From contig CAVTNU010000032.1 of the NCBI GenBank assembly GCA_963736175.1, positions 1 to 64,000 of the forward strand: a stretch of 64,000 bases of DNA. Direction: 5' to 3'. Numbering within the stretch: position 1 is the stretch's first letter; every line of letters starts with the position of its first letter. Source of the DNA: Rhodoblastus sp963736175 (GTDB lineage Bacteria > Pseudomonadota > Alphaproteobacteria > Rhizobiales > Beijerinckiaceae). Shown here piece by piece: positions 26,926 through 36,017 of this stretch. The translations under genes and the position numbers were made by a program. The notes below the pieces were generated by a model, which was not told where the DNA came from, made no database searches, and saw nothing but the letters and a program-made list of their open reading frames with translations.

Positions 26926-27171
26926 ATGGCTTTGATGATCAATGAGGATTGCACGGCGTGCGACGCCTGTCGTCCCGTTTGTCCGAACGAGGCGATCACG
27001 CAAGGCGATCCGGCATTCAGCATCGACGCGCTGCGTTGCACCGAATGCGTCGGCGCGCATGACGAGCCGCAATGCCGTTTAGTCTGTCCCGCCAATTGCA
27101 TCGTCGCCAATCCGGATTGGTCCGAGTCGCATGACGAATTGCTGCAAAAATACGAGGCCCTGCACAGCTGA
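26926..27171 (+). CDS. 2[4Fe-4S] ferredoxin of the benzoyl-CoA pathway
   Basis: The 81-residue protein has CTACDACRPVCP and a second motif CTECVGAHDEPQCRLVCP, in which eight residues separate the second and third Cys. That longer spacing is typical of the Alvin-type/benzoyl-CoA ferredoxins of Thauera, with a short C-terminal helix beyond. It is the electron carrier between KorAB (minus strand, 16518-19099) and BcrABCD. It is the last gene of the operon and is preceded by GGGAAGGA. Confidence 0.92.
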   Translation: MALMINEDCTACDACRPVCPNEAITQGDPAFSIDALRCTECVGAHDEPQCRLVCPANCIVANPDWSESHDELLQKYEALHS

Positions 27172-27198
27172 CGCCGTCGAGCCGACGACATTGGCTCG

Positions 27199-27870
27199 CT
27201 AGAGATGATCGACCACGGCGAGGATGAAACCATCCCAGCCCTTGCGGCCGACCGTTTGGATCGCGGTGGCGCTGAGACGCGGCTCGTTCGACAGGGCGTC
27301 GAAAAGGCGTCGGATTCCTTGTATCTCGACATCCTCGTTGTTTGCGTCGATGACCGCGCCGCGGCGTACCACATTGTCGACGACGATGGCTGCGCCGACG
27401 CGAGCGAGCCGGAGCGCCCAAGCCAGATATTCTGGATTGCTGCGCTTGTCGGCGTCGATGAAGATCAAGTCGAAAGGTCCGGCGTTTTCGCTCGCCAGAA
27501 CGGGCAGAGTCTCCAGAGCCGGTCCGAGACGCAGGTCGACCTTACCGCTCACGCCGGCGCGCTCGATGTTGCTGCGCGCCGTCGCCGCATGTTCGGGCAG
27601 CGCTTCGAGCGTCACGATGAGGCCATCGGGTGGAAGCGCGCGGGCAAGCCAGATGGTCGAGTAACCGCCGAGCGTGCCTATCTCGAGAACGCGGCGGGCG
27701 CCGACCATGCGGGCGAAGAGCTGCAGGAGCTTGCCTTGCTGCGGCGACACGTCGATGGCCGGCAGGCCGGCGGCCCTGTTCGCGGCGAGCGCGGCGTCGA
27801 GAACCGGATCGGGCGGGATGAGACGCGCAGCGATATAATCATCGAATTTAAGCCAAAGCTGATTGTCCAT
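27199..27870 (-). CDS. Class I SAM-dependent O-methyltransferase (family 3)
   Basis: The SAM-binding motif VLEIGTLGGYSTIWLARAL (about residues 61-79), the acidic loop DLIFIDADKRSN (metal/catalytic Asp) and VVDNVVRRGAV are characteristic of the metal-dependent catechol/caffeoyl-CoA O-methyltransferase group. The length, 223 residues, is normal. It is convergent with the benzoyl-CoA operon and not obviously part of it; the substrate is unknown. An IS insertion lies about 150 bases upstream of its start and may have displaced its natural promoter. Confidence 0.85.
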   Translation of the reverse strand: MDNQLWLKFDDYIAARLIPPDPVLDAALAANRAAGLPAIDVSPQQGKLLQLFARMVGARRVLEIGTLGGYSTIWLARALPPDGLIVTLEALPEHAATARSNIERAGVSGKVDLRLGPALETLPVLASENAGPFDLIFIDADKRSNPEYLAWALRLARVGAAIVVDNVVRRGAVIDANNEDVEIQGIRRLFDALSNEPRLSATAIQTVGRKGWDGFILAVVDHL

Positions 27871-28020
27871 AGGCTACTCCCGTTTAACCTCGCCGTTGAT
27901 CGATGTCGCATCGGCCGGTTGGCGGTCGACCGCGATCGGCGAGCGCCCGATTATGCGTCGTCACGGATCGCTTGGCTACAAGCCGCCACCCCGCCGCTCC
28001 TGACGTTTCCTCTATCTCTC

Positions 28021-28955
28021 AGTGTCCGTCCGAAAAGAAGTTGAATCGCATGAGTCGGATGTGATTCATGGAAGGTAGCCTGATTCTGGAGGGGCTGCCG
28101 ATGTGGACGAGCGAGAACCGCGCGCAATATAACCGCGACAAGTTGCGTTATCCCAGCGACCTGACCGACGCCGAATGGGAGCATATCGCGTCGTTGATAC
28201 CGCCGGCCAAGCGCGGCGGGCGCAAGCGCACCGTCGATGTGCGTGAAGTCGTCAACGGCCTGATGTACGTGCTGAGCACGGGCTGCCAATGGCGATACGT
28301 GCCGAAGGATTTGCCGCCGCGCAGCACGCTGTTCGATTATTTCGATCTGTGGACGTGGAACGGCACGCTCGATCGCATCCACCACGCACTCTATGTGAAG
28401 TGTCGCGAGGCGATGGGGCGCGAAGCCAGCCCGACAGCTTGCGTGATCGACAGCCAGAGCGTCAAAAGCGCCGAAAAAGGGGGCGCTGCATCGATCCGAA
28501 TGGCTACGACGCGGGGAAAAAGATCAAGGGCAAGAAGCGCCATATCCTCGTCGACACTTTAGGATTGCTGCTGCACGCGATTGTTCATCCCGCCGATATT
28601 CAGGACCGCGACGGCGGCAAATTGGTGTTGGCGACAATGTTCGGACTGCACCCATTCCTGCGCAAACTCTTCGCCGACGGCGGCTATCAAGGCCCAAAGT
28701 TCCGGGCGGCGCAAAAGAAGATTTTGCCGCTCCTGGTCACCGAGATCGTCAAGCGCTCCGATCAGGCGCAGGGTTTCGAGGTCCTCCCGCGCAGATGGGT
28801 GGTCGAGCGAACCTTCGCCTGGCTCGGAAGATGCCGCAGATTGGCGAAGGACTTCGAAAACCTGACGCGAAACGCCTTGGCGTTCATCCGCCTCGCGTCA
28901 ATCCGCTTGATGATGCGAAAGCTATGTTTAAGCTCTTAAACTTCGCGGACAGACT
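28021..28955 (+). mobile_element. IS5-family (IS427/ISL2-like) insertion sequence, copy 1
   Basis: A 935-bp element whose ends read inward AGTGTCCGTCCG and AGTCTGTCCGCG. It is flanked by CTC direct repeats (28018-28020 and 28956-28958). It carries a two-frame DDE transposase. Every translated frame examined matches copy 2 at 38484-39418, which lies in the opposite orientation, so both moved recently. Confidence 0.92.
28101..28939 (+). CDS. IS5-family transposase, produced by -1 frameshift (copy 1)
   Basis: The first frame (28101-28562) encodes the DNA-binding N-terminus and first catalytic Asp (VIDSQSVK). The second frame, ending at 28939, encodes the second Asp (FADGGYQG) and Glu (VVERTFAWLGR). 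The frames meet at the run GAAAAAGGGGG near 28475, a typical slippery site. Both copies in the window keep this arrangement, so it is programmed rather than decay. The start at 28101 is preceded by GGAGGGG; an upstream ATG at 28068 is less likely. Confidence 0.88.
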
Positions 28956-29322
28956 CTCATAATGACCGAGCGGATTTTGGTTGGTTTCAGGATCATCCAG
29001 ATTTTATTTCAGATAATGTCTGGCGGTGTCAGTATTGGCGGTGACGACTTCGGGGTATCGGTTTTCGTACCAATTCGGGTCAACAAATAGAAATTCATTT
29101 AGCGGTTTTATGGGCTTTTGTTGCGCCAGAAACGCCGCAGCCAACCTAATCGCAACTTTTTCGACGAAAAAAATCTACGACGCGCGGCAAGAGATCTGAT
29201 TTTCGCGTCAAAATCCGCTTCCAACGAACGCATTTCCCGCGTTTTTGCTCCAATTTCGTGTCGATATCCGGCTATGTCCTGATCTGCGCGAAATCGACTC
29301 TCAGCAAGATTGCGCAGCGCCC
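28956..29322 (-). pseudogene. Decayed 3' part of a minus-strand gene, cut by an IS element
   Basis: On the minus strand, 29322-29108 encodes an in-frame coiled-coil-like tail (LRNLAESRFRADQ...WLRRFWRNKSP, then stop). A second frame downstream contains FVDPNWYENRYPEVV, resembling the DPxWYxxxYPDV motif found in polysaccharide glycosyltransferases, with further stops. The upstream part continues beyond the IS at 30621. No intact gene remains. The glycosyltransferase link is a motif-level inference. Confidence 0.45.
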
Positions 29323-30620
29323 TAGCAGGCTGCTGAAAAACCCCTTCCGTTTCAGCTTCGGTCGTGATTCCATCGCTTTGAGACAGGAGCGACGGAATGC
29401 GCGGGACGGACGAGGGATCAGGGCGGCTTTTCAGCTATGTCGATCTGGAGTCGCGCGTTCGGCGCGACCATCCGCTGCGCGTGATCCGCGAGATCGCCAA
29501 CGCGGCGCTCGCGACACTGGCTGCGGATTTTTCGGAGCTTTACTCCAGGACGGGCCGGCCTTCGGTCGCGCCTGAACGGTTGCTGCGGGCGATGCTGCTG
29601 CAAGCCTTTTATTCGGTGCGCTCCGAGCGGCAATTGATGGAGCGTCTCGACACCGATTTGCTGTTTCGCTGGTTCGTCGGCCTTGGCGTCGACGATCCCG
29701 TGTGGGACGCGACGGTGTTTTCCAAGAACCGCGACCGCCTGCTCGACGGCGCGATAGCGGCTAAGTTTCTCGCCGCCGTCCTGGCGCAGCCTCGGGTCAA
29801 AAGGCTGATGTCGAGCGATCATTTTTCGGTCGACGGCACGCTGATCGAGGCTTGGGCTTCGATGAAGAGTTTCAAGCCCAAGGATGGCTCCGGCAACGAG
29901 CCGCCGCCCAATTCCGGCCGCAACGCCGAGGTGGATTTCAAGGGCGAGAAGCGCTCGAACGAGACCCATGCTTCGACCACCGATACGGAAGCCAGGCTTT
30001 ATCGCAAGGGCGCCGGCATGGAGGCCAAGCTGGCTTTCCTCGGCCATGCGTTGATGGAGAACCGCGCCGGACTGATCGTCAACGCCTGCCTGACGCCAGC
30101 CGACGGACATGGCGAGCGCAACGCCGCGCTTGCGATGATCGAACCGCTCGCCAATCGCCCTGTTGGCATCACGCTTGGCGCCGACAAGGGTTATGACGTG
30201 CGCGTTTTCGTCAACGAACTGCGCGCGATGAACGTGCGCCCGCATGTGACGCAGAACACCAACGGACGGCGCTCCGCAATCGATGGCCGCACCACGCGCC
30301 ACCCCGGTTATGCGGTGAGCCAGCGCATCCGAAAACGCATCGAGGAAGCCTTCGGCTGGATGAAGACCGTCGCCGGCCAGCGCAAAACCAAGTTTCGGGG
30401 CGTCGAGCGGGTCGGCTGGTCGTTTGCCTTCGCCGCCGCAGCCTACAACCTCATCCGATTGCCGAAATTGATCGAAGAAAGGGCGGGGTAAGGGGGAAGT
30501 GGCGCCGCCAAACGCTCGCCGACGCCGGATTCGGCAAAAAACAACGCTCAAATCGCCGACAAAAATCCGCGCCGGGCGATAGTAACCGACGAAATCGGGG
30601 CGTTTTTCAGCATCCTGCTA
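29323..30620 (+). mobile_element. Second IS5-family element
   Basis: Terminal inverted repeats TAGCAGGCTGCTGAAAAAC (left) and TAGCAGGATGCTGAAAAAC (right, inverted) bound about 1.3 kb. The terminal TA on each side is the likely 2-bp target duplication, so the element proper is 29325-30618. Removing the element and one TA joins two minus-strand fragments in frame. Confidence 0.9.
29397..30491 (+). CDS. IS5-family DDE transposase (single frame)
   Basis: This 364-residue transposase has an N-terminal DUF772-like domain (RPSVAPERLLRAMLLQAFYSVRSERQLMERL), the first catalytic Asp in DHFSVDGTLIEAWAS, the second in LGADKGYD and the Glu in KRIEEAFGWMKT. It is full length and appears functional. It differs clearly from the transposase of the 28021 element: it needs no frameshift and its terminal repeats are unrelated. 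Confidence 0.92.
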   Translation: MRGTDEGSGRLFSYVDLESRVRRDHPLRVIREIANAALATLAADFSELYSRTGRPSVAPERLLRAMLLQAFYSVRSERQLMERLDTDLLFRWFVGLGVDDPVWDATVFSKNRDRLLDGAIAAKFLAAVLAQPRVKRLMSSDHFSVDGTLIEAWASMKSFKPKDGSGNEPPPNSGRNAEVDFKGEKRSNETHASTTDTEARLYRKGAGMEAKLAFLGHALMENRAGLIVNACLTPADGHGERNAALAMIEPLANRPVGITLGADKGYDVRVFVNELRAMNVRPHVTQNTNGRRSAIDGRTTRHPGYAVSQRIRKRIEEAFGWMKTVAGQRKTKFRGVERVGWSFAFAAAAYNLIRLPKLIEERAG

Positions 30621-30926
30621 AGCGCCAAAGGATCGTGCTGATATGGCGCGGGACCCAAGCGATCGATCAGCGAGGCCACTTGCGCGGCGATGAGCCGCGC
30701 GTCGTGATGCGCGCGCGAAATCGTGTCCGATGCGGCCGCGGGCCGGATCATAGAGGCGAAAATCCTCGCGGAGCTTGTCGAGGCTCGGCGTCGGGCGCAC
30801 GCCAGTTCCGGCGAACCCATCCGCCTCCAGTCGCGCATCCGGCGCGGCTCAACCTTGCGCCAAATCATTGTGAAAATAAGCGTTTCGCCGGCATTCTTTT
30901 CCGTCCTTTGAAAGGGCCAGTAGAAG
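30621..30926 (-). pseudogene. Decayed 5' part of the gene split by the IS at 29323
   Basis: No intact gene is present. The minus strand encodes PTPSLDKLREDFRLYDP in one frame and HHDARLIAAQVASLIDRLG...HDPLAL in another, the frames changing in a GC repeat. The second frame joins across the excised IS to ALRNLAESRF. It was already broken apart from the IS insertion. The plus strand holds the start region of the gene at 30927. Confidence 0.4.
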
Positions 30927-32039
30927 ATGAACGCCGCACGATATTCATGCTCGCTTTCCCTTGCTGGTCGTGTCCTCGTGGCAGCCATTTTCCTCGTGGG
31001 CGCGTCCGGGCGCGCGTCGGCGTTCGAGGCCGGATGGAGCGGATATGACGCAGGCGGCGTGACCTTTGCAGCGCCCGCGAATATGCGAGCGCCGGCGAAT
31101 TACGCGCCAGTTTTGTCGCAAGTGGACGCGACCCGTCCCGACTGGACGTTTACGCTGACCGACCAGCCGAATAACCCTGCCGCGGGCGTGATGGTCACGT
31201 TCAACTGGTCGAGGAATGTGACGGACGAGGCTTCGGGTACGCAGGTTTTAGCGCGGGGCGACGCGATCGTCGCTCATCATCAAGCGACGCGCGTCGAGTG
31301 GATCGACTCGGATGTGGGGTGGCGCGGTTTTGGCGTCGTGCTGCGAGATGTTTCTCCCCACGGCGAACTCTTCGCGATGACCTGTCGCAGTCCCCAGGCG
31401 CTCTGGGCGCAGGCGGGTCCGGTTTGCGAAGCAATTCTCGCCACGGTCGGGTTTCCCGCCACGGCTTCCCCTCCCGCGGGCGCCGTTTCTCCGGAAAATC
31501 CAGTGAGCGGCGGCGCGCCGACCCAATCGGCCGCCTCTCCCTTAAGTCCGCCGCCCATTGCTCCCGTCAAACCAACGCCGCCGCCGCCGCCAAAAGCCGC
31601 GCCTCCTGTCGCTCCGGTAAATCCGCCGGGCCTCAACGCGCCTCCTCATCCGGTCGCGCCTCCGGTCAAGCCTGTCCCGCCGAAGGCCGCGCATTCCGCG
31701 CCGCCGAAATCGACCGCGTGGGGTCTGGAGCTTCTTTCCGCCGCGATCGGCGCGCTCGCCGTCCTGAGCCTTGTCGGCGCCGGCTATATCGGAAGATTGA
31801 TATGGAGGCGGCGCCGTTCGGCGGACGCGGTCCCCGAGGCAAAGCCCGAATTTTCGTCGCCGCGAACATCGAGGACTTTCAGCGCGCCCGTCGCGGACAC
31901 GCCGCGGCGGCCGGCGCCGCAGCCGACAAGTCCCGGCGTCGCGCCGGCTGACGCCGACAATCGTCGACTGATGTTGCTGTTGCTCGGAGCCGGAATCTTG
32001 CTCGTGCTGGCGGCGCTCGGTTTGGCTCTGCGCGGATGA
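30927..32039 (+). CDS. Exported Pro-rich protein with membrane anchors, unknown function
   Basis: I do not recognise a named family. The 370-residue protein has a signal peptide (hydrophobic LVAAIFLVGASGRASA), a globular domain of about 150 residues with one Cys pair (MTCRSP, PVCEAI), a proline-rich linker (about residues 180-260) and two TM helices near residues 268-288 and 347-367, separated by a basic segment (RRRRR). This suggests an envelope protein with a periplasmic domain and a cytoplasmic loop. It leads a five-gene plus-strand cluster to 37645, with short gaps and overlaps that imply an operon. Confidence 0.6.
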   Translation: MNAARYSCSLSLAGRVLVAAIFLVGASGRASAFEAGWSGYDAGGVTFAAPANMRAPANYAPVLSQVDATRPDWTFTLTDQPNNPAAGVMVTFNWSRNVTDEASGTQVLARGDAIVAHHQATRVEWIDSDVGWRGFGVVLRDVSPHGELFAMTCRSPQALWAQAGPVCEAILATVGFPATASPPAGAVSPENPVSGGAPTQSAASPLSPPPIAPVKPTPPPPPKAAPPVAPVNPPGLNAPPHPVAPPVKPVPPKAAHSAPPKSTAWGLELLSAAIGALAVLSLVGAGYIGRLIWRRRRSADAVPEAKPEFSSPRTSRTFSAPVADTPRRPAPQPTSPGVAPADADNRRLMLLLLGAGILLVLAALGLALRG

Positions 32040-32070
32040 AATCAGACGAGAGGTCGAAAGGAATCAGCCC

Positions 32071-32685
32071 ATGACCGATCTGACGCTCGTTTCGGTATTG
32101 AAAAATCTGAGCGCGCAAATACGCCGCGTGGCGATCATGATCGGCCTCGGCGTCGCGGCGCTGGCCGCGATCAGCTTGCTGACCGCGAATCCCTTGACGA
32201 CGTTCATGCGGCTCATCGCTTTCGTCGGCGTCGCGATGCTGCTGTTCTCGGTCGCCGTCATGCTGTTGACATTCCGCCGCGCGCGCGAAATCGTCCCGGC
32301 CGCGCTGCTTGCGTCACTCGTCGTAACGCTGGTCAGCACGTTCGTCAGTCTCGCGCTCACGCATGCGCTGCCGTCGTCGGCTATCGTCTTCGTCGCCGTG
32401 CTGGGCGGCGCTCTTGTCGGCGCGGCCTGGTCGCTGACGACCTTGTTGTTCGTCGATGGCGCGCAGATCCGCATGTGCGGAACGGTCTGGTATCTGGCGG
32501 TCTGGGCGTTGACGCTGTCGTTCAACCAGGGCGCGACGCTTCTCACGGGACGGACGCCGGTTGTCATGACCGTGCTGACGCTGGTGGGGACGGGGCTCGC
32601 CATCGGCAACACGCTGGGCCTGATCGTCCGCGCCCGACAGGCTGAAGCCTTGCCGAAATCACTGGGGAGCGGCGGTCATGCTTGA
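32071..32685 (+). CDS. Small polytopic membrane protein, unknown function
   Basis: This 204-residue protein is almost entirely hydrophobic, with about six predicted TM helices (first near residues 20-38), and no recognisable family motif. It lies between the Pro-rich protein and the large exported protein, overlapping the latter by eight bases (32678-32685), which indicates cotranslation. A role as a membrane partner, transporter or anchor for the neighbouring large protein is conceivable but unsupported by motif. Confidence 0.6.
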   Translation: MTDLTLVSVLKNLSAQIRRVAIMIGLGVAALAAISLLTANPLTTFMRLIAFVGVAMLLFSVAVMLLTFRRAREIVPAALLASLVVTLVSTFVSLALTHALPSSAIVFVAVLGGALVGAAWSLTTLLFVDGAQIRMCGTVWYLAVWALTLSFNQGATLLTGRTPVVMTVLTLVGTGLAIGNTLGLIVRARQAEALPKSLGSGGHA

Positions 32686-35600
32686 TGCGTTCGGCGTCAG
32701 AATTCGAGGCGCGCTCTGCGGCCTTACTGCGATTGCCGCCGCCATGTTGTTCGGTGGCGTGGGCCAGTGCGCGGCGAGCGGCGTCTGGGTGCAGCAAAGC
32801 GCGTCCATGAAGATGGAAGGAACAAACCCCGGTAAAAAATGTTACGGCTATTCCGACGGAGCCATAAGCGACGGGAGCGGCTCGCTAAATATCTATTATG
32901 AACTGTGCGACGGCTCCGGCGCGACGTCGTATCAGGCGTCGGGCAAGGTCGTATCCTGGACCTTCAAATGGGACTCGTTGCCAAAACGTATTGTTGGCGA
33001 CGCGGAAGTGTCAATAAACGCATCAATTTCGCAAAATACGAAAGATGGCGCTTCACTTAATATTGTATCGTCGGAAGACCTTAATTCATTACGATATGGA
33101 AAAGAACTCGCAATTATTTCAACGAATACGAACGTTGAAAATACAGATAATTCGCCGAAAACGACGTCAAAAACACTGAAAATTGTCCTTCCGAGCAAGC
33201 AGATGGGAGGCGAGTTGTTCGACGCAGGCGCCAAAATGGATGTCGTCGTCCAATTCGGCGGATCGGGTCCTGAGGGCAAGGCTCATTATGTCTACGCGTT
33301 TCAGCCGGATCCTTCGTCGGACCTCAAAACCGTCGGCGCCAATCAGCAGAACGGCGTCGCGCAGCCCGCCGACGGCGTTTGGGTTCTGCGGAACACCTCA
33401 AAAATCGTCGACTCGGACCAGCCACATTCGCCCTGTATCGCGAAGGTGACGCCGAATGTCGACAACGGCGGCGCCTCCGTCACGGTCGATCTGATTTCCT
33501 GCTACGATACGTACAAGATCGGCGTCGACGCCGGCGAGGTGTCCGATCGTTTCACTTGGGATCCTCCGCCGGCGCGCATCGCGCCGGACAAGGAAGTCAA
33601 AATTCGCGCGAGCGTCACCCGGAATGGCGATGTAACGAAAATATTCGCCCGCGATCCGTCGCTCTTTCAAGTGTTTCCCTTCAACTTTCCCAGCCTGCGT
33701 CTGACGTTCGCAGGCGGCTCCGCGCTCAGCGCCAGGCACGATGTCGCGATCACGACTGAAAACGATCCTGCTGTCTCGAACAACATATTGGATTTCACCC
33801 TTTCGCATAAAGCGAACGGCGAAAAAGCCGATGTCATTATCCAGTTCTACGGGATCGGAAAGAGCGAATTCGCCTACCACTATGTCTATGAATCCTCCGA
33901 CGGGCCGTCTTTTGCTGGCGCCGCCTCCATTCAGTCTGGCGTCGGTAAGACGAGCGCGGCGACGACCTCGGCGGCGGCGGCCGCGATCCTTGGCGGTCTG
34001 ATCGCGTCCTTGGGCGCGCTGCTTGCCGCGGGGCTCACCGGCTTGGGTCCGAACGATTTGGCCAAGCTGCTTGGCGATTTTCTCAAAGGTCAATCGCCGG
34101 GCGACGGTTTCGACGAATGGAAGCAGAAAGGATTGGCGCAGGGCGGGCAATATGTCGTGCGCGACAATATCGGCCTGATCGTTCCGACCGGCGCGCCGAC
34201 CCAAATTCCGTCGGGCGGATCCGTCCTTGCCGTTCCTGAACAACTGGCCGCGACGATCGAAAACGATCTTTCTCGCGGCGCGCGATTTGTCCGGTCGGTC
34301 AAGAATATCATCGAAGGCCAGTTGGCCGCCCAGTCTCAAGGCGACGCCGGCGATATCGATTCGTGGAAGAACATTCGCGATGGGTTCTGGAAGAACGTTG
34401 GCCAGGATCTGCACAACATTCCTGGACAACTGAAGGACGCCGCCATTGCCGGAGGCAAAACGCTCGCCAACGCGGTCGGCGATGGGGTCGCGCAACTGAA
34501 GGATCCCACCAACTGGATCGCCGTCGAGCAAGCGGTGGAGCAGACGGGCGAGGATATCGTCACGAATCCGCTGGACGCGGCGAAGAAAGTGGAAGGCTTC
34601 TACCAGGGCGCCGGCGCCGCCGGCGTGCAGGCGGCGGAAAATGCCCTGTCGCATCCGCTCGATACGCTCAAGAGCCTGTTAGGAGCCGAAAACTGGCAGA
34701 AGGTGATCGATCCTAATGTTCCGGTGACGGAGCGCCTCGGACGCTACCTTTTCGGCGTGATGGACGCCGCAGCGAACCTTTCGCTCGCCGGCGACGTCGC
34801 GAAAGGCGTCAAATCGATTTCCGCCGCATCGGATGCTTTTAAGGCTGCTGAAGTCGCGTCCGACGCAGGCGACGCCCTCAGCGTCGCGGAAAAGGCATGG
34901 CAGGACGCGCGCGCGGCAGGCAAGACCAAGGTCGACGATTTTCTCGCGGCGCAACAGGCGGCCGAGGAAGCGGCGAAATCCGGCGACGCGGCGGCGCAGG
35001 CGGCCGCTGACGAGGAGTTGCGTCGCAGCACACTGGAAATTCAGGGCGATAAACAGGCTCTGTGGGAGATCAACAGGCGCGACGATCAATTGAAGCGGAG
35101 TTTCAACCGGGAGATGGGCGCCGTCTATCGGGAAACCGACGACAGTGTCGTCTCTGAGATCTGTGATCAGAAGGGCTGGGACCGCGACAACCTCTATGAG
35201 CAACCGCCGGGCTCTGGCATCTGGTACAATCGCGAGACCGGCCGTCCGGACATTGTCATCGTCAAGCCGACCAATCCCAAGCCCGGCGTTTCCGTCGGCG
35301 CCGATCGCGACGTGACGGTGCGCGTACGCGAAACCGGCGACACATGGGTCGCCGATCCCTCTCGGCCCGGCGAGTTCATTCAAGCCGGCGACAAGGGCGT
35401 GCTGACCGACGTGCCCTCGGAGAATCTGAAGGAAATCTACAACAAGAGCTTTTATGACGCAGCCGGCGCCGACAAGCACTATCCGGGCCTGTCGCCGGAC
35501 GAATTCGCCCATAAGCTGGACCAGGTGGCTACCGACCGGCTGCATCCCGAAGCCTATGGGCGCGGACAAAAGGACCTCGGCGTCGCCATTGGCAAGCCCG

Positions 35601-35983
35601 GTGCGGATTTCTCTGATCCGGAACAGGTCGCGAAAGCGGCGCAATTCAAATCCGAACACCTTTACCAACAGGCGGCTGACCTCGAAGCCGAGGGCCATGA
35701 CGCCGAGGTCCAGACGGCGCTCGCCGAAGGCATGCGCCAGGCGACCAAACAATTCGACCGCCAAGTGATGGGCCGCGCCAAAGCTCTCGCCGCGCAGGGC
35801 CTCGACGTTAAAATTCCCGACAAGCTGATAGAAGACATGGACGTGATGAAACTGACACAGCAGCAGGGCCTATCGCCGGCGCAGGTCGCGGCGAAACTCG
35901 CCGAGCGTGGCACGACGATTCAGGATGTGACCCAGCGCTCCGCCGGGCTTCTCGAGGCGCTGCAGAAGCTCAAGCCGAGATGA
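32678..35983 (+). CDS. Large exported multidomain protein with duplicated N-terminal domain
   Basis: Unrecognised family, 1101 residues. After an N-terminal signal-like segment (residues about 12-34), two homologous domains of about 175 residues follow: 35-209 and 233-405. Both begin GVWV, share a WxxxPxRIxxDxEVxIxAS-type core and end with a V(V/I)(V/I)QF...HYVY block. A hydrophobic Ala/Gly helix (about 428-456) follows. The C-terminal 640 residues are largely helical and charged, with a middle ETGRPDIVIVKPT segment. The architecture (signal, beta repeats, membrane-active helix, long variable tail) resembles secreted toxin-like or surface proteins, but no toxin motif is seen. The first repeat includes an unusually AT-rich stretch near 33030-33190. 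Confidence 0.6.
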   Translation: MLDAFGVRIRGALCGLTAIAAAMLFGGVGQCAASGVWVQQSASMKMEGTNPGKKCYGYSDGAISDGSGSLNIYYELCDGSGATSYQASGKVVSWTFKWDSLPKRIVGDAEVSINASISQNTKDGASLNIVSSEDLNSLRYGKELAIISTNTNVENTDNSPKTTSKTLKIVLPSKQMGGELFDAGAKMDVVVQFGGSGPEGKAHYVYAFQPDPSSDLKTVGANQQNGVAQPADGVWVLRNTSKIVDSDQPHSPCIAKVTPNVDNGGASVTVDLISCYDTYKIGVDAGEVSDRFTWDPPPARIAPDKEVKIRASVTRNGDVTKIFARDPSLFQVFPFNFPSLRLTFAGGSALSARHDVAITTENDPAVSNNILDFTLSHKANGEKADVIIQFYGIGKSEFAYHYVYESSDGPSFAGAASIQSGVGKTSAATTSAAAAAILGGLIASLGALLAAGLTGLGPNDLAKLLGDFLKGQSPGDGFDEWKQKGLAQGGQYVVRDNIGLIVPTGAPTQIPSGGSVLAVPEQLAATIENDLSRGARFVRSVKNIIEGQLAAQSQGDAGDIDSWKNIRDGFWKNVGQDLHNIPGQLKDAAIAGGKTLANAVGDGVAQLKDPTNWIAVEQAVEQTGEDIVTNPLDAAKKVEGFYQGAGAAGVQAAENALSHPLDTLKSLLGAENWQKVIDPNVPVTERLGRYLFGVMDAAANLSLAGDVAKGVKSISAASDAFKAAEVASDAGDALSVAEKAWQDARAAGKTKVDDFLAAQQAAEEAAKSGDAAAQAAADEELRRSTLEIQGDKQALWEINRRDDQLKRSFNREMGAVYRETDDSVVSEICDQKGWDRDNLYEQPPGSGIWYNRETGRPDIVIVKPTNPKPGVSVGADRDVTVRVRETGDTWVADPSRPGEFIQAGDKGVLTDVPSENLKEIYNKSFYDAAGADKHYPGLSPDEFAHKLDQVATDRLHPEAYGRGQKDLGVAIGKPGADFSDPEQVAKAAQFKSEHLYQQAADLEAEGHDAEVQTALAEGMRQATKQFDRQVMGRAKALAAQGLDVKIPDKLIEDMDVMKLTQQQGLSPAQVAAKLAERGTTIQDVTQRSAGLLEALQKLKPR

Positions 35984-36017
35984 TGGCAAGTCGAAACAAT
36001 CCAGGGAAAGAGCGACA

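Noticed and set aside
28460..28490. Frame change in the IS5-family transposase as gene decay
   Set aside because: Both copies keep the same A5G5 junction with intact DDE residues on either side, so it is a programmed -1 frameshift.
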